IMG/VR virus record: IMGVR_UViG_3300011114_000209
Location: 1 to 20,865 of that record
Strand: one strand, 5' to 3'
Length of the DNA: 20,865 bases
Source of the DNA: a virus
In this document: positions 7,927-16,706 of the stretch, piece by piece
Numbering within the stretch: position 1 is the stretch's first letter
Layout of the letters: each line of letters begins with the position of its first letter
The notes under the pieces: generated by a model
The model's database searches: none
What the model was told of the DNA's origin: nothing
What the model saw: the letters and a program-made list of their open reading frames with translations, nothing else
Made by a program: the position numbers and the translations under genes

Positions 7927-8639
7927 TGGGTAAACTTATAGACATGATGGGTAAGAAGTTTAATAGACTTACCATTGTTTCTAGAGCTGCTAATGAAAAT
8001 ACAAGAGCAGCGTGGAATTGTATTTGTGACTGTGGCAACACTATAACTCTTAATGGCAAGCAAATAAGAAGTGGTCATACAAAGTCATGTGGTTGCTATC
8101 GTAAAGAAGTAACTTCTAGTCAAGGCTATAAGAATAAATATAGTATTGAATATGTTAAGGCAAAAATAAAAGAAAATGGTTTTGAGTTGCTTTCTGAATA
8201 CAAAGGTATACTAAAACAAGGTAAGTTTAGATGTTTATGCTGTAAACTTGAGTTTACTAGAAAAGTTGCTACATCACTAAATAATACAAGTGGATGCCCT
8301 AGCTGTTCTAAACTTAACAATGGTTTCATGCAAGCAGATACTTTTGAAAGAAAGCCACACTTAAAAGAATTAGACTCTCGTTTATATCTTATGGAGTTTG
8401 ATAATGGTATAGAACACTTTTGGAAACTTGGTATTACTAGACAAAAGTTACATGATAGAATTAGAAAGATACCTTATAAATTAGTATCTATTCAAACTAT
8501 TAGTGGTAAATTGTATGAAATATACAAAGCAGAAAAGATGTTAAAGCAACAAAATAAACAACACAGATATAGACCTAAAACATATTTTGCTGGTCATACT
8601 GAATGTTTCTCTAAATTAATTAATATAGGATGGAATTAA
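7926..8639 (+). CDS. Free-standing homing-type endonuclease, zinc fingers plus GIY-YIG-like domain
   Basis: A 237-residue protein if started at ATG 7926, which shares the TGATG with the stop of the fibre gene; this keeps the usual 'LIDMMGKKFNRLTIV' opening. Residues 32-57 carry 'CICDCG' and 'SCGC', the Cys cluster typical of phage homing endonuclease DNA-binding ends. A second cluster is 'CLCC' (103-106) and 'CPSC' (124-127). The C-terminal part looks like a GIY-YIG/T5orf172-like nuclease: Tyr154 ('LYLMEF'), 'WKLGIT' (166-171), Arg178, Glu203 and 'TECF' near the end. Such genes cut an empty site in a related phage so that they are copied in. Hand counts on sample lines show lower GC (16/60) than the gene after it (23-26/60), in line with separate origin. 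Nuclease type is good, activity is inferred. Confidence 0.75.
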   Translation: MGKLIDMMGKKFNRLTIVSRAANENTRAAWNCICDCGNTITLNGKQIRSGHTKSCGCYRKEVTSSQGYKNKYSIEYVKAKIKENGFELLSEYKGILKQGKFRCLCCKLEFTRKVATSLNNTSGCPSCSKLNNGFMQADTFERKPHLKELDSRLYLMEFDNGIEHFWKLGITRQKLHDRIRKIPYKLVSIQTISGKLYEIYKAEKMLKQQNKQHRYRPKTYFAGHTECFSKLINIGWN

Positions 8640-8641
8640 CT

Positions 8642-9004
8642 ATGGCTCACTTTTGCCAGCTTAACGAAGAAAACATAGTAACACAAGTAATTGTTGTTGC
8701 TAACCAAGACACAGCAGATAAAGACGGTGTAGAGAACGAAGCTATTGGAGCTGAATTCTGCACTAACTTACTAGGTGGTCGTTGGAAACAAACATCTTAC
8801 AACGGTAATATCCGTAAAAACTATGCAGGTATTGGCTACAAGTATGATGCTGACCTAGACGCTTTCATTCCACCACAACCATTTGCTTCATGGACTTTAG
8901 ACGAGTCTACTGCACAATGGAAAGCACCTGTAGACTATCCTACAGACGGTAAGAGATATACTTGGAATGAAGAAACAACATCTTGGGACGAAGTAACAGT
9001 TTAA
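8642..9004 (+). CDS. Conserved phage protein of unknown function (cyanophage-like 'MAHFCQL' family)
   Basis: A 120-residue protein starting at ATG 8642; an in-frame upstream GTG-less extension to 8630 exists but would overlap the endonuclease stop and lacks the conserved beginning. The sequence 'MAHFCQLNEENIVTQVIVV', 'WKQTSYNGN.RKNYAGIGY.YD...DAFIPP.PF.SW' and 'YPTDGKRYTWNEET.SW' is familiar from T4-like cyanophages and other aquatic phages, where it is a protein of unknown role. Its repeated Trp/Tyr-rich strands suggest a small beta protein. Because it lies directly after the fibre genes it may help fibre assembly, but that is only an inference from position. Confidence 0.7.
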   Translation: MAHFCQLNEENIVTQVIVVANQDTADKDGVENEAIGAEFCTNLLGGRWKQTSYNGNIRKNYAGIGYKYDADLDAFIPPQPFASWTLDESTAQWKAPVDYPTDGKRYTWNEETTSWDEVTV

Positions 9005-9013
9005 GGAAAATGA

Positions 9014-10435
9014 ATGCCTACCCAAAGAATACAATTTACAGAGTGGTTACCAGACCAACCTACGACTACTGGAGCTTTGCTAGAAGCTAATAATGTCTAT
9101 CCTTTAACGATAGGTTATGGTCCGTTTCCATTATCTGCTGACTATTCTGGTGCTGCGAGTGAAAACCTAAACAATGTAACTGCTGCTAAATTTGAATTAA
9201 GCACAGTATTATTTGCAGGTGGCACTACTAAACTATTTAAGTTTAACCCAGCTACTGCAGCTTTAGACAATGTATCTAAAACAGGTGGCTATAGTGGTGC
9301 AGACCGTTGGAGCTTTACACAATTTGGTAACGCTGTATTAGCTTCTAATAACCAGTCTAAAATACAAGCATGGTATGTAGGCACTTCTACTGCTTTTGCA
9401 GACGTATCTGCTACAGCTCCTATCGCTAAATACATTACAGTAGTTCGTGACTTTGTAGTCGCTGCTAACATTAACGGTACAGCTAATAAACTACAATGGT
9501 CAGACATTAATGACGAGACTGACTGGACTTCAGGTGGTGCATCACAAGCTGACTATCAAATTTTAGCAGAAGGTGGAAACATTACCGGTATTACAGGTGG
9601 TGAATTTGGTATCGTCTTACTAGAACGTGCTATTTACCGTATGTCATATATTGGTTCACCATTATTCTTCCAATTTGACGCTATCTCACGTAATTTAGGT
9701 TGTAATACACCAGGTTCTATTACACAATATGGACCTAATACATACTTCTTAGCTGATGACGGTTTCTATGCGTGTGATGGTACTAATGTCTATAACATTG
9801 GTAACGATAAAGTAGACGAATACTTCTACGAAAACATGGCTTTAGCACAACAAGACACTATTAGTGCTGCTATTGACCCTATTCGTAATATTGTGGTATG
9901 GAATTATCCTAATACTAACGGTGGTCGTTCATTACTTATTTACAATTGGCTAGTTAAAAAATGGTCATCTGCTGACACTACAGTAGAATACATTGTATCT
10001 TTAGCGTCTTCTTCTATCACATTAGAAGGTTTAGATGCTTATGGAACATTAGACTCACTTCCTGCATCTTTAGACTCACGTGTATGGTCAGGTGGTAAGT
10101 TCTTATTTGGTGGTGCAGACGGTGCTAAAATTGCAACATTTACAGGTTCTAACTCTACAGGTTCTATCGTAGTAGGTGAAATGGAATTTGGTTATAACTC
10201 TATAGTGACTAATGCAAGGGCGCAAGTAGATAACGGTGCTTGTACTATGGCTATATCATCACGTAAAGAATTAAATGGCAATATAAATTACAGTTCTACA
10301 GTTACACAAAATTCTAATGGTACATGTCCATTACGTTCTTATGGTCGCTATCATAGAATTAGAGTCACACCTACAGGTTCATGGTCACATGCTATATCTA
10401 TAGACGTAGACTACACACAAAGTGGGAATAGATAA
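9014..10435 (+). CDS. Tail nozzle/stabilisation protein (P22 gp10-like beta-propeller)
   Basis: A 473-residue protein resembling the P22 gp10 'phage stabilisation' family and the nozzle proteins of SU10-type phages. The start 'RIQFTEWLPDQP....GALLEANNVYP' and the later 'F....LL.ERAIYRMSYIG.P..FQFDAISRNLGC' and 'YFLADDGFYACDG....NIGNDKVDEYF' are typical. Repeated blades ('KLFKFNP', 'KLQWSDINDETDW', 'RNIVVWNYP', 'LLIYNWLVKKW') support a beta-propeller. In relatives it forms the ring that closes the tail channel and holds the fibres. Residues 336-358 contain a 'LDAYGTLDSLPASLD' motif shared with the repeat protein at 2141-3115. ATG 9014 follows TAAGGA; an overlapping ATG at 9010 is in another frame. 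Confidence 0.65.
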   Translation: MPTQRIQFTEWLPDQPTTTGALLEANNVYPLTIGYGPFPLSADYSGAASENLNNVTAAKFELSTVLFAGGTTKLFKFNPATAALDNVSKTGGYSGADRWSFTQFGNAVLASNNQSKIQAWYVGTSTAFADVSATAPIAKYITVVRDFVVAANINGTANKLQWSDINDETDWTSGGASQADYQILAEGGNITGITGGEFGIVLLERAIYRMSYIGSPLFFQFDAISRNLGCNTPGSITQYGPNTYFLADDGFYACDGTNVYNIGNDKVDEYFYENMALAQQDTISAAIDPIRNIVVWNYPNTNGGRSLLIYNWLVKKWSSADTTVEYIVSLASSSITLEGLDAYGTLDSLPASLDSRVWSGGKFLFGGADGAKIATFTGSNSTGSIVVGEMEFGYNSIVTNARAQVDNGACTMAISSRKELNGNINYSSTVTQNSNGTCPLRSYGRYHRIRVTPTGSWSHAISIDVDYTQSGNR

Positions 10436-11253
10436 TGTCTAGAGACATGTATCGTAAACTGAATTGGCAAGGTGGTACGCCAAGAGAAGTTTCAGAAGTA
10501 GTAAACAATTTAGTAGAAGGTAAGTCTAATAACACAGGCGAAATTACTTTAAACGCTAGTGGTGCTACTACTACAACTATTTATGATGAACGTATAGGTT
10601 ATAACTCAGTCGTATTGTTAATGGCAACTACTGCTACAGCAGCAGATGCAGCTAATACTGCATTACCTTATGGTTCATGGCAAAATACTACAACACATAC
10701 AGCAGCAGCAGCTAATACAGCTTATGCTATTGACTTAAATACTACAGACTTTCAAGAAGGTATTGAATTATTAAGTAGTACTCATTTAAAAGTTAAGTAT
10801 TCTGGTATTTATAATGTTCAGTTTAGTCTTCAATTATCTAGTTTATCTAATGCAACACAAGATGTAGACGTATGGTTTAGAAAAAATGGTACAAATATAC
10901 CAAGTTCTAATAGTCGTTTTGGTTTAGCACCTAGAAAAAATGCTACAGACCCATATAACGTCATTGCATCACTTAATTACTTTGCATCTTTAGCTGCTGA
11001 TGACTATATAGAGCTTGTTTGGAGTACTACAAGTACAGATGTTACTATAAATGCTGTTACAGGTTTAACTTCACCTACAAGACCTAATATTCCTAGTGTT
11101 ATTGTCACTATGTTATATGTTTCAGGTGATGGTTATTCTACAGGTTTATTTGGTGGTGTTTATATTAGTTCTACTACTAAAGGTAGTGCTGTTATCACAC
11201 ATCCAGCTAATACTTTAACTACAAAGACATACAGGTATTTAGTCGTAGCGTGA
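10435..11253 (+). CDS. Virion protein with a jelly-roll domain nested in a small phage domain
   Basis: A 272-residue protein joined to the previous gene by a TAATG overlap. Residues 1-65 ('REVSEVVNNLVEGKSNNTG', 'TTTTIYDERIGYNSVVLLM') and 236-272 ('GGVYISSTTKGSAVITHPAN....TYRYLV') together match a small conserved phage structural protein usually around 100 residues. Between them, residues 78-229 form a C1q/TNF-like jelly-roll ('YSGIYNVQFSLQL', 'DVDVWFRKNGTNIP', 'ADDYIELVWSTTST'), a module I know from many phage surface proteins. The jelly roll therefore looks inserted into the smaller protein. It may decorate the tail or bind host glycans. Domain reading is by eye; the role is inferred. Confidence 0.65.
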   Translation: MSRDMYRKLNWQGGTPREVSEVVNNLVEGKSNNTGEITLNASGATTTTIYDERIGYNSVVLLMATTATAADAANTALPYGSWQNTTTHTAAAANTAYAIDLNTTDFQEGIELLSSTHLKVKYSGIYNVQFSLQLSSLSNATQDVDVWFRKNGTNIPSSNSRFGLAPRKNATDPYNVIASLNYFASLAADDYIELVWSTTSTDVTINAVTGLTSPTRPNIPSVIVTMLYVSGDGYSTGLFGGVYISSTTKGSAVITHPANTLTTKTYRYLVVA

Positions 11254-11265
11254 TATAATTGTAGG

Positions 11266-11664
11266 ATGATATTACACTATATACCTAAAGATAATTTACG
11301 TCAACATTGGGACTATGTAAAACATGGTCTTGAATTAGTAAGACAACGTGGTCATACATCTTGGATAGTAGAAGATGTTTACTGTGACTGTTATGAAAAT
11401 AGGTCTATGTTATTTGTAGGCATTATTAATAACAAAGCAGTAGGTTTCGTAGTATTACAACCATTAGGAGACACACTTCATGTATGGGCTTCTTGGTCTA
11501 CTATTAATGACCAAACACTTTTTCATCAAGCATGGCAAGAAATACAACAAATAGCAAAACAAGGCGGTAAGACTAAAGTTACATTCAATTCACAAAGAAA
11601 AGGATGGGAACGTAGAGCTAGACAAATGGGTTTTAAACCTCAAACATGGGAATATACGTTATAA
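11266..11664 (+). CDS. GNAT-fold acetyltransferase-like protein
   Basis: A 132-residue protein with the strand-helix order of the GNAT superfamily: N-terminal 'HWDYVKHGLELVRQRG', central strands 'SMLFVGIINNKAVGFVVLQPLGD', a helix 'FHQAWQEIQQIAKQGG' and the final 'KVTFNSQRKGWERRARQMGFKPQTWEYTL', in which the 'R.GF......Y' ending is usual for the fold. No clear Q/RxxGxG/A acetyl-CoA loop is visible, so catalysis is uncertain. Similar small GNAT-like genes are common within phage structural operons, sometimes as virion parts. The ribosome site TAGG is only a few bases before ATG 11266. Confidence 0.55.
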   Translation: MILHYIPKDNLRQHWDYVKHGLELVRQRGHTSWIVEDVYCDCYENRSMLFVGIINNKAVGFVVLQPLGDTLHVWASWSTINDQTLFHQAWQEIQQIAKQGGKTKVTFNSQRKGWERRARQMGFKPQTWEYTL

Positions 11665-11673
11665 GGAAATAAT

Positions 11674-12075
11674 ATGGGCGGACAAGTTCAACCAAATGCA
11701 CCAACACAGGTCTATTACGACCCTGAAAAACAACAATATTTTAGTTATAAAAGAGAAAGTACAGGTAATTTTTTAGGAGATATGTTAATTGGAGCTAACG
11801 TTCCTGTGACTGTAAATGGTCAACCAGTATCTCAAGAAAGAATGTATTTAGCTAGTCCCTATGGCACAAGTGCAACTAATAGAATACCACAAGGTACAGT
11901 ATCTGCATATCCTAGCACAGACGCATTATTCCCAACATTAAATGCAGGTTTAATTAATAGTTTATTATCATCTACACAACCTACAGGTGCTATGTATGGC
12001 GCAGGTAAATATCTAACAGGCACAAATTTATTATCAATGCCAACAACAACTACTTCAGAAAGCAAAGGCAAATAG
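11674..12075 (+). CDS. Hypothetical phage protein
   Basis: I do not recognise this 133-residue protein. It opens with 'VYYDPEKQQYFSYKRE', a pattern reminiscent of short domains in phage internal proteins, and is otherwise polar with Gly, Ser and Thr (C-terminus 'PTTTTSESKGK'). It contains no evident membrane segment or enzyme motif. It starts at ATG 11674 after TAAGGAAATAAT and lies one base before the next gene, within the block of candidate ejection genes, so it may be a small virion component or assembly factor. Confidence 0.6.
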   Translation: MGGQVQPNAPTQVYYDPEKQQYFSYKRESTGNFLGDMLIGANVPVTVNGQPVSQERMYLASPYGTSATNRIPQGTVSAYPSTDALFPTLNAGLINSLLSSTQPTGAMYGAGKYLTGTNLLSMPTTTTSESKGK

Positions 12076-12076
12076 T

Positions 12077-13201
12077 ATGAAATTATTACATTTTCTTATT
12101 CCAGCATTAAGTAACTACTTCACATTATGGGGTGGAGGTGGTTCTGGTGGAGGAGGTTCTACTACATCTAAAACTACTTCTGAATTAGACCCTACAGTTA
12201 GACCGTATGTAGAATATGGTTTACAAGAAGCTAAAGGTTTATACCAAACTCCTGGTCCTTCTTACTATCCTGGTCAAACATATATTGGACCTTCTGCACA
12301 AACTTCTGCATCACTACAAGCAGCTCAAAATAGAGCATTAATGGGTAGTCCACTTCAGCAAGCAGGTCAACAACAACAATTAGGAACTATTGGTGGACAA
12401 TACTTATCTGCTGGTAACCCATACTTCACACAAGCATTAGCAGGTCCTACACAACAAGCTACACAAGCATATAATGACGCTATCAAAGCTGCACAAGGTA
12501 CTGCTTCTATGGCAGGTCGTTATGGTTCAGGTGTATCTGCTGACATTCAAAATAGAGCAGCACAAACATTATCTAATACATTAGCTAATAAATATGGTGA
12601 ACTTGCTTATCAAAACTATGCAGCAGAACGTGCTGCACAAAATGCAGCAGCAGTAAATGCTCCAGCTATGGCTGCAGCAGACTATGCTGATATTCAACAA
12701 TTAGCTAACGTAGGTAAAACTGCTGAAGGTTATCAACAAACAGCATTACAGTCAGCTATTGACCGTTATAACTACGAACAAAACTTACCATATCAAAAAC
12801 TTTCTGCATACCTTGGTGCTGCTTATGGTACACCAATGGGTCAAGTTTCTACATCACAACAACAGTCATCAGGTGGTGGCAAAATTGTATGTACAATGAT
12901 GAACGAGTCTTATGGCTTTGGTTCATACAGAAATGCAGTATGGCTCAAACATTCAGCAAATATGCCTAATAGAGAAACATACCAAAAAGGCTATCATAAA
13001 CTATTCTTACCATTAGTAGACTTTGCTAAAGGTAACGGTAAACTTAATAAACTTGTAAAAGTGGTATTAGAACATATTGCAAGACATAGAACATCTGACA
13101 TTTACTTAGAAATGAAAGGTAAACGTAGAGATACATTAGGTCGTATTTACAGAGCAGTATTAGAACCACTTTGCTTATTAGCAGGAAAGGTAGGTAAATA
13201 A
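12077..13201 (+). CDS. Candidate DNA-ejection/internal virion protein with C-terminal Cys module
   Basis: A 374-residue protein. After a short hydrophobic start (residues 2-17) comes a natural (Gly4Ser)2-like linker at 19-28, then a Gln/Ala-rich helical body (36-260) with 'DPTVRPYVEYGLQEAKGLYQ' and 'YPGQTYIGPS', a pattern I associate with phage ejection/internal proteins. Residues 268-374 form a separate domain ('GKIVCTMMNESYGFGSYRNA', 'YHKLFLPLVDFA', 'LEHIARHRT', 'TLGRIYRAVLEPLCLLAGK') that recurs at the C-termini of other phage virion proteins; Cys272 and Cys366 stand out. It probably enters the host envelope at infection; this is inferred from composition and neighbours. Confidence 0.55.
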   Translation: MKLLHFLIPALSNYFTLWGGGGSGGGGSTTSKTTSELDPTVRPYVEYGLQEAKGLYQTPGPSYYPGQTYIGPSAQTSASLQAAQNRALMGSPLQQAGQQQQLGTIGGQYLSAGNPYFTQALAGPTQQATQAYNDAIKAAQGTASMAGRYGSGVSADIQNRAAQTLSNTLANKYGELAYQNYAAERAAQNAAAVNAPAMAAADYADIQQLANVGKTAEGYQQTALQSAIDRYNYEQNLPYQKLSAYLGAAYGTPMGQVSTSQQQSSGGGKIVCTMMNESYGFGSYRNAVWLKHSANMPNRETYQKGYHKLFLPLVDFAKGNGKLNKLVKVVLEHIARHRTSDIYLEMKGKRRDTLGRIYRAVLEPLCLLAGKVGK

Positions 13202-13920
13202 TGGGCGCACCAGTATTAATTCCAGCAGCAATAGGTGCTGTAGGTTCAGCAGCAATGGGTAAAAGCCCTATCACCGGTGCTTTAATGGGTGGTGCTTTAG
13301 GTGGTTTTGGTTCAAGTTTATTTAGCGGTGCAGCAGCAGGTGCAACAGGTGCTAATGCAGCAGGAGCAGCAGCTCCATCTTCATTATTTGGTGCTACAGA
13401 AGCTATTAGTCCATTTACTCCTACAGGCGTATTAGGCACACAAACAATGAACGCAGCATTAACAGGTTTAGAACCAGCATTAGGTCAAGCAGGCGCACAA
13501 TTTGCAGCACAAAATGCACCTTTATATACAGGTTCTACAGGTATGTTTGATGTAGGTGGTACACAAAACCAAATTTTAGGTGGCATTGGTCAATCAACTG
13601 CAGCAACAGGTGGTGGATATGACCCATCTTTAATGGGAAGCGTTAAACGTGGTCTTGAAACAGGTTATGGTTCACTATCAGACTGGGCTAAAGCTAACCC
13701 TATGCAAGCATTATCTACTACAGGTCAAGCTATTCAAGCAGTAAGACCACAAGAACAAGCTCAACAAACTGCACAACCTGTAATTCCTCCTATTACTAGA
13801 GGCACATATAATGCTGCACCTACATTAGGTATGGGACAAAATGAAAAAGTAGCTACAAGGTTACAAGTAACTCCTAACCAATTGCAACTTTATCCTTCAT
13901 TATTTAGAGGAGGCTTCTAA
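13201..13920 (+). CDS. Ala/Gly-rich candidate ejection protein
   Basis: A 239-residue protein joined by TAATG to the gene before it. Its first ~60 residues are small and hydrophobic ('LIPAAIGAVGSAAMG', 'ITGALMGGALGGFGSSLFSG'), with spaced glycines like a glycine zipper that could insert in a membrane. The rest is Gln/Pro/Thr-rich and probably disordered, with 'SLSDWAKANP' and 'TPNQLQLYPSLFRGGF' at the end. Such proteins in podoviruses leave the capsid and help form a channel through the cell envelope. I assign the role by composition and by the run of similar neighbours; no family is recognised. Confidence 0.5.
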   Translation: MGAPVLIPAAIGAVGSAAMGKSPITGALMGGALGGFGSSLFSGAAAGATGANAAGAAAPSSLFGATEAISPFTPTGVLGTQTMNAALTGLEPALGQAGAQFAAQNAPLYTGSTGMFDVGGTQNQILGGIGQSTAATGGGYDPSLMGSVKRGLETGYGSLSDWAKANPMQALSTTGQAIQAVRPQEQAQQTAQPVIPPITRGTYNAAPTLGMGQNEKVATRLQVTPNQLQLYPSLFRGGF

Positions 13921-13921
13921 C

Positions 13922-15106
13922 ATGGCTTTTTTCCCAACAAACACAGGTGGTTTGTTTGATGGTATAAATATATTTGGTGCTAGACAGCCTGACTATTTAG
14001 GTGGTTTATTATCACCTGAAGAACTACAAAAAATTCAGAACCAGTCATTACTTCAAGGAGCATTAGGAACTGTTGCAACATATTTAGCACAACCTAAAAA
14101 CCAAGGATATGGCTCTGCATTACCTTATTTAGGTAAAGCGTATCTTGGTGGTATGCAAGCATCACAAGGTGCTTATGACACAGCTACACAAAATTTACTT
14201 ACTAAAGGTAAATTAGCAGAATTAGCAAGAGAAGCAGAAACTGCTAAATTAAGTAGAGAAGCTCAACAAGAACTTTTACAAGACCCACGAGTTCAGTCTA
14301 ATTCTGTATTAAAAGCATTAGTGTCTAAAGGTGATATTAAAGGTGCTTCAGAATACTTAGCTCCACAACCTTCAAATGAATATGACAGATATGCACTAGC
14401 ATATAAAGAAAAACCATTTGTTCAACTTACTGCACCTGAAAAACAAGAAATTATTAAACAAGTGCAAGAAGATAAGAAAGCACAAGCTACTCAAATTAAC
14501 TTAGGTAGTCCTGTAGCTGGTGTAGATGCACAAGGTAACCCTGTATTCTTTCAACCATCTAAAGCAGGTGGTCAAGCAGTTATTGTTCCTGGCATTAAAC
14601 CATTACAAGAACCTAAAGCTCCTACTGAGTCACAAGCTAAAGCACAAACATTCTATAGCCAAATGACTTCAGCAAGCAGAGAATTAGAAAACTTACAAAA
14701 ACAAGGTTTTGACCCTAATTCATTAGCAAGTCAAACACAAGTAAAACTAGCTGGTACTCCTGCTAGAATTGTTGTAAGTCCAGAAGCACAAGGTGCAAGA
14801 CAAGCTCAAGAACAATGGGCAGAGTCATTCTTACGTATTAAAACAGGTGCAGCAGCCACTAAAGACGAAGTTACAAGAAACGTAGCTACATTCTTCCCAC
14901 AAATTGGTGACTCTCCACAAGTAATTGAACAAAAAGCTCGTATGCGTCAACAAGCTGAACAAGATGTTTTAGCAATGACTAAGCCAGGTAGTGTAGGTCC
15001 AAAACCTAAAGAATTATCTGCACAAGATAAACAGGCTTTAGACTGGGCTAATTCTAACCCAACAGACCCAAGAGCAATTCAAATAAAACAAAAATTAGGA
15101 CTTTAA
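13922..15106 (+). CDS. Candidate internal virion/ejection protein
   Basis: A 394-residue, mostly helical protein. Residues 85-120 form an Ala/Glu/Lys-rich coil ('LAELAREAETAKLSREAQQE'). Residues 292-352 match a structural module I recognise near the end of several phage ejection-type proteins: 'WAESFLRIKTGAAATKDEV', then 'FFPQIGDSPQVIEQKARMRQ' and a helix. The C-terminus 'LSAQDKQALDWANSNPTDPR' resembles a short helical hairpin seen in the same proteins. It starts at ATG 13922, one base after the previous stop. The role is inferred from the module and from the neighbouring Gly/Ala-rich genes. Confidence 0.55.
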   Translation: MAFFPTNTGGLFDGINIFGARQPDYLGGLLSPEELQKIQNQSLLQGALGTVATYLAQPKNQGYGSALPYLGKAYLGGMQASQGAYDTATQNLLTKGKLAELAREAETAKLSREAQQELLQDPRVQSNSVLKALVSKGDIKGASEYLAPQPSNEYDRYALAYKEKPFVQLTAPEKQEIIKQVQEDKKAQATQINLGSPVAGVDAQGNPVFFQPSKAGGQAVIVPGIKPLQEPKAPTESQAKAQTFYSQMTSASRELENLQKQGFDPNSLASQTQVKLAGTPARIVVSPEAQGARQAQEQWAESFLRIKTGAAATKDEVTRNVATFFPQIGDSPQVIEQKARMRQQAEQDVLAMTKPGSVGPKPKELSAQDKQALDWANSNPTDPRAIQIKQKLGL

Positions 15107-15107
15107 A

Positions 15108-16697
15108 ATGGCAGAATTTAACCCTGATGAATATTTAAAGGGTAGTGCAACATTTAACCCTGACGAATATTTAGGTATTAAAAAAGAACCTGCAAAACCA
15201 GCAGTACAAAAACGTTCTAATATTGACGAATTAAAAAGACAATTAGGTCTAACAAGTCGTTATTTAACAGAAGGTATTGTTGGAACTGCTGACTTTTTAG
15301 CAACACCTGTAAGACAAGGTTTAAATGCTATTTTACCTGAAAATTTACAAGCTAAACCTGTAGCTGAAGTATTAACTAGAAACTTACCACAACCTGAAAA
15401 TACAAAAGAAAGACTTGTTGCAGACGTATCACGTACATTAGTAAGTACAGGAACTGGTATGGGATTAGCTAAAGCAGCTAAACCTGTTACAGAAATTGGC
15501 AAAGCTATTAAAGAAAGTATTATATCTAATGCACCTACACAAGCAGCAAGTGCTATTGGTGGTGGCTTAGGCACAGGAACTGCTAGAGAAATGGGTGGTG
15601 GTGTTGTAGGTCAAACAGTAGGTGGTTTAGTAGGTAGTTTAACAGGTGCTGGTCTTGTAAAACCACAAGCTGTTGGTCCATCTACACAACAATTACAAAA
15701 TGCTACTAGAGACGAAACACTTAAAATAGGTAGAGAAGCTGGTTATGTTGCATTACCTACAGATGTAGGTGGTAGAAAAACAGGTCGTTTCTTAGAAGGT
15801 GTTTCCGGTAAATTTAAAACAGAAGAATTAGCTAGTGCTAGAAACCAACAAGTTACTAATAACCTTACTAAAAAATATTTAGGTTTACCTGAAGACGCAC
15901 CATTAACTTCAGAAGTATTGGAAAATGCAAGAACATCTGTATATCCTGCTTATGAAGCTATTGCAGAAACAGGTACTATTACTTTAGGTAATAAAAACCC
16001 ATTCTCTAATATTGTGACAGGTGTCAATAAAGTTGCAGGTGGTAAAAATGCACTTATGCAAGATGTACCTGATACATATACTATGGATGCTGCAACAGCT
16101 ATTCAAAAACTAAAAGAGTTACGTAGTGATGGTAGTGCTTATTTACGTTCAGGCACTAACATTATGAAACCTAACCCTAAAGAAGTAGCACGTGGTAATA
16201 GATATTTATCTGAAGCAGATAAGCTAGAAAAAGCAATTGAAAACCATGTTATTAAATTAGGTCAACCTGAATTAATTAACCAGTTTAGAGATGCAAGAAA
16301 ATATATTGCTAAAACATTCACAGTAGAAAAAGCATTAAACCCACAAACAGGCACTATAGATGCTAAAAAGATAGCTAAACAATTAGACCAAGGTGTGCCT
16401 ATTACAGATGAATTAGCTTTAGTAGGTAAGTATGCACAAGCATTTCCTAAAGCAACAAAAGTAGTAGCAGAAGCACCTGCACCATTTTCAGTATTAGATA
16501 TATATGGTGCTGGAGCAGGAGCTGGAGTTGATATTATGACTGGTGTGCCTGCATTATCTCTTTTAGCTCCAGGAAGACTTGGTGCTAGATATGGTTTAAT
16601 GACACCACAAGGTCAAAGAATGTTTGCAACACCTCAATATACGCCTAAAACAGTACCATTTGTACCGTATCAAGGCTTACTTAACATTCAAGAATAA
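15108..16697 (+). CDS. Candidate DNA-ejection protein with glycine zipper
   Basis: The 529-residue protein begins with two copies of 'FNPDEYL' (residues 4-10 and 16-22), a short motif seen at the N-termini of podovirus ejection proteins. Residues 150-184 form a glycine zipper ('GGGLGTGTAREMGGGVVGQ', 'GGLVGSLTGAGLV') able to pack as membrane helices. A long helical body follows (200-450), with 'IQKLKELRSDGSAYLR' and 'FRDARKYIAKTFTVEKAL', then a second small-residue segment (467-487). It most likely travels with the DNA into the cell envelope. ATG 15108 is one base after the preceding stop, with AGGA about 13 bases upstream, so translation is probably coupled. Confidence 0.6.
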   Translation: MAEFNPDEYLKGSATFNPDEYLGIKKEPAKPAVQKRSNIDELKRQLGLTSRYLTEGIVGTADFLATPVRQGLNAILPENLQAKPVAEVLTRNLPQPENTKERLVADVSRTLVSTGTGMGLAKAAKPVTEIGKAIKESIISNAPTQAASAIGGGLGTGTAREMGGGVVGQTVGGLVGSLTGAGLVKPQAVGPSTQQLQNATRDETLKIGREAGYVALPTDVGGRKTGRFLEGVSGKFKTEELASARNQQVTNNLTKKYLGLPEDAPLTSEVLENARTSVYPAYEAIAETGTITLGNKNPFSNIVTGVNKVAGGKNALMQDVPDTYTMDAATAIQKLKELRSDGSAYLRSGTNIMKPNPKEVARGNRYLSEADKLEKAIENHVIKLGQPELINQFRDARKYIAKTFTVEKALNPQTGTIDAKKIAKQLDQGVPITDELALVGKYAQAFPKATKVVAEAPAPFSVLDIYGAGAGAGVDIMTGVPALSLLAPGRLGARYGLMTPQGQRMFATPQYTPKTVPFVPYQGLLNIQE

Positions 16698-16706
16698 GGA
16701 ATAGTA

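Noticed and set aside
11231-11259. TATAAT at 11254-11259 as a promoter for the GNAT-like gene
   Set aside because: No matching -35 box is at the right distance and the bases are part of a stop codon/ribosome site spacer.
15260-15574. A 104-residue minus-strand frame opposite the glycine-zipper protein
   Set aside because: Antisense to a well-supported gene and without any recognisable feature.
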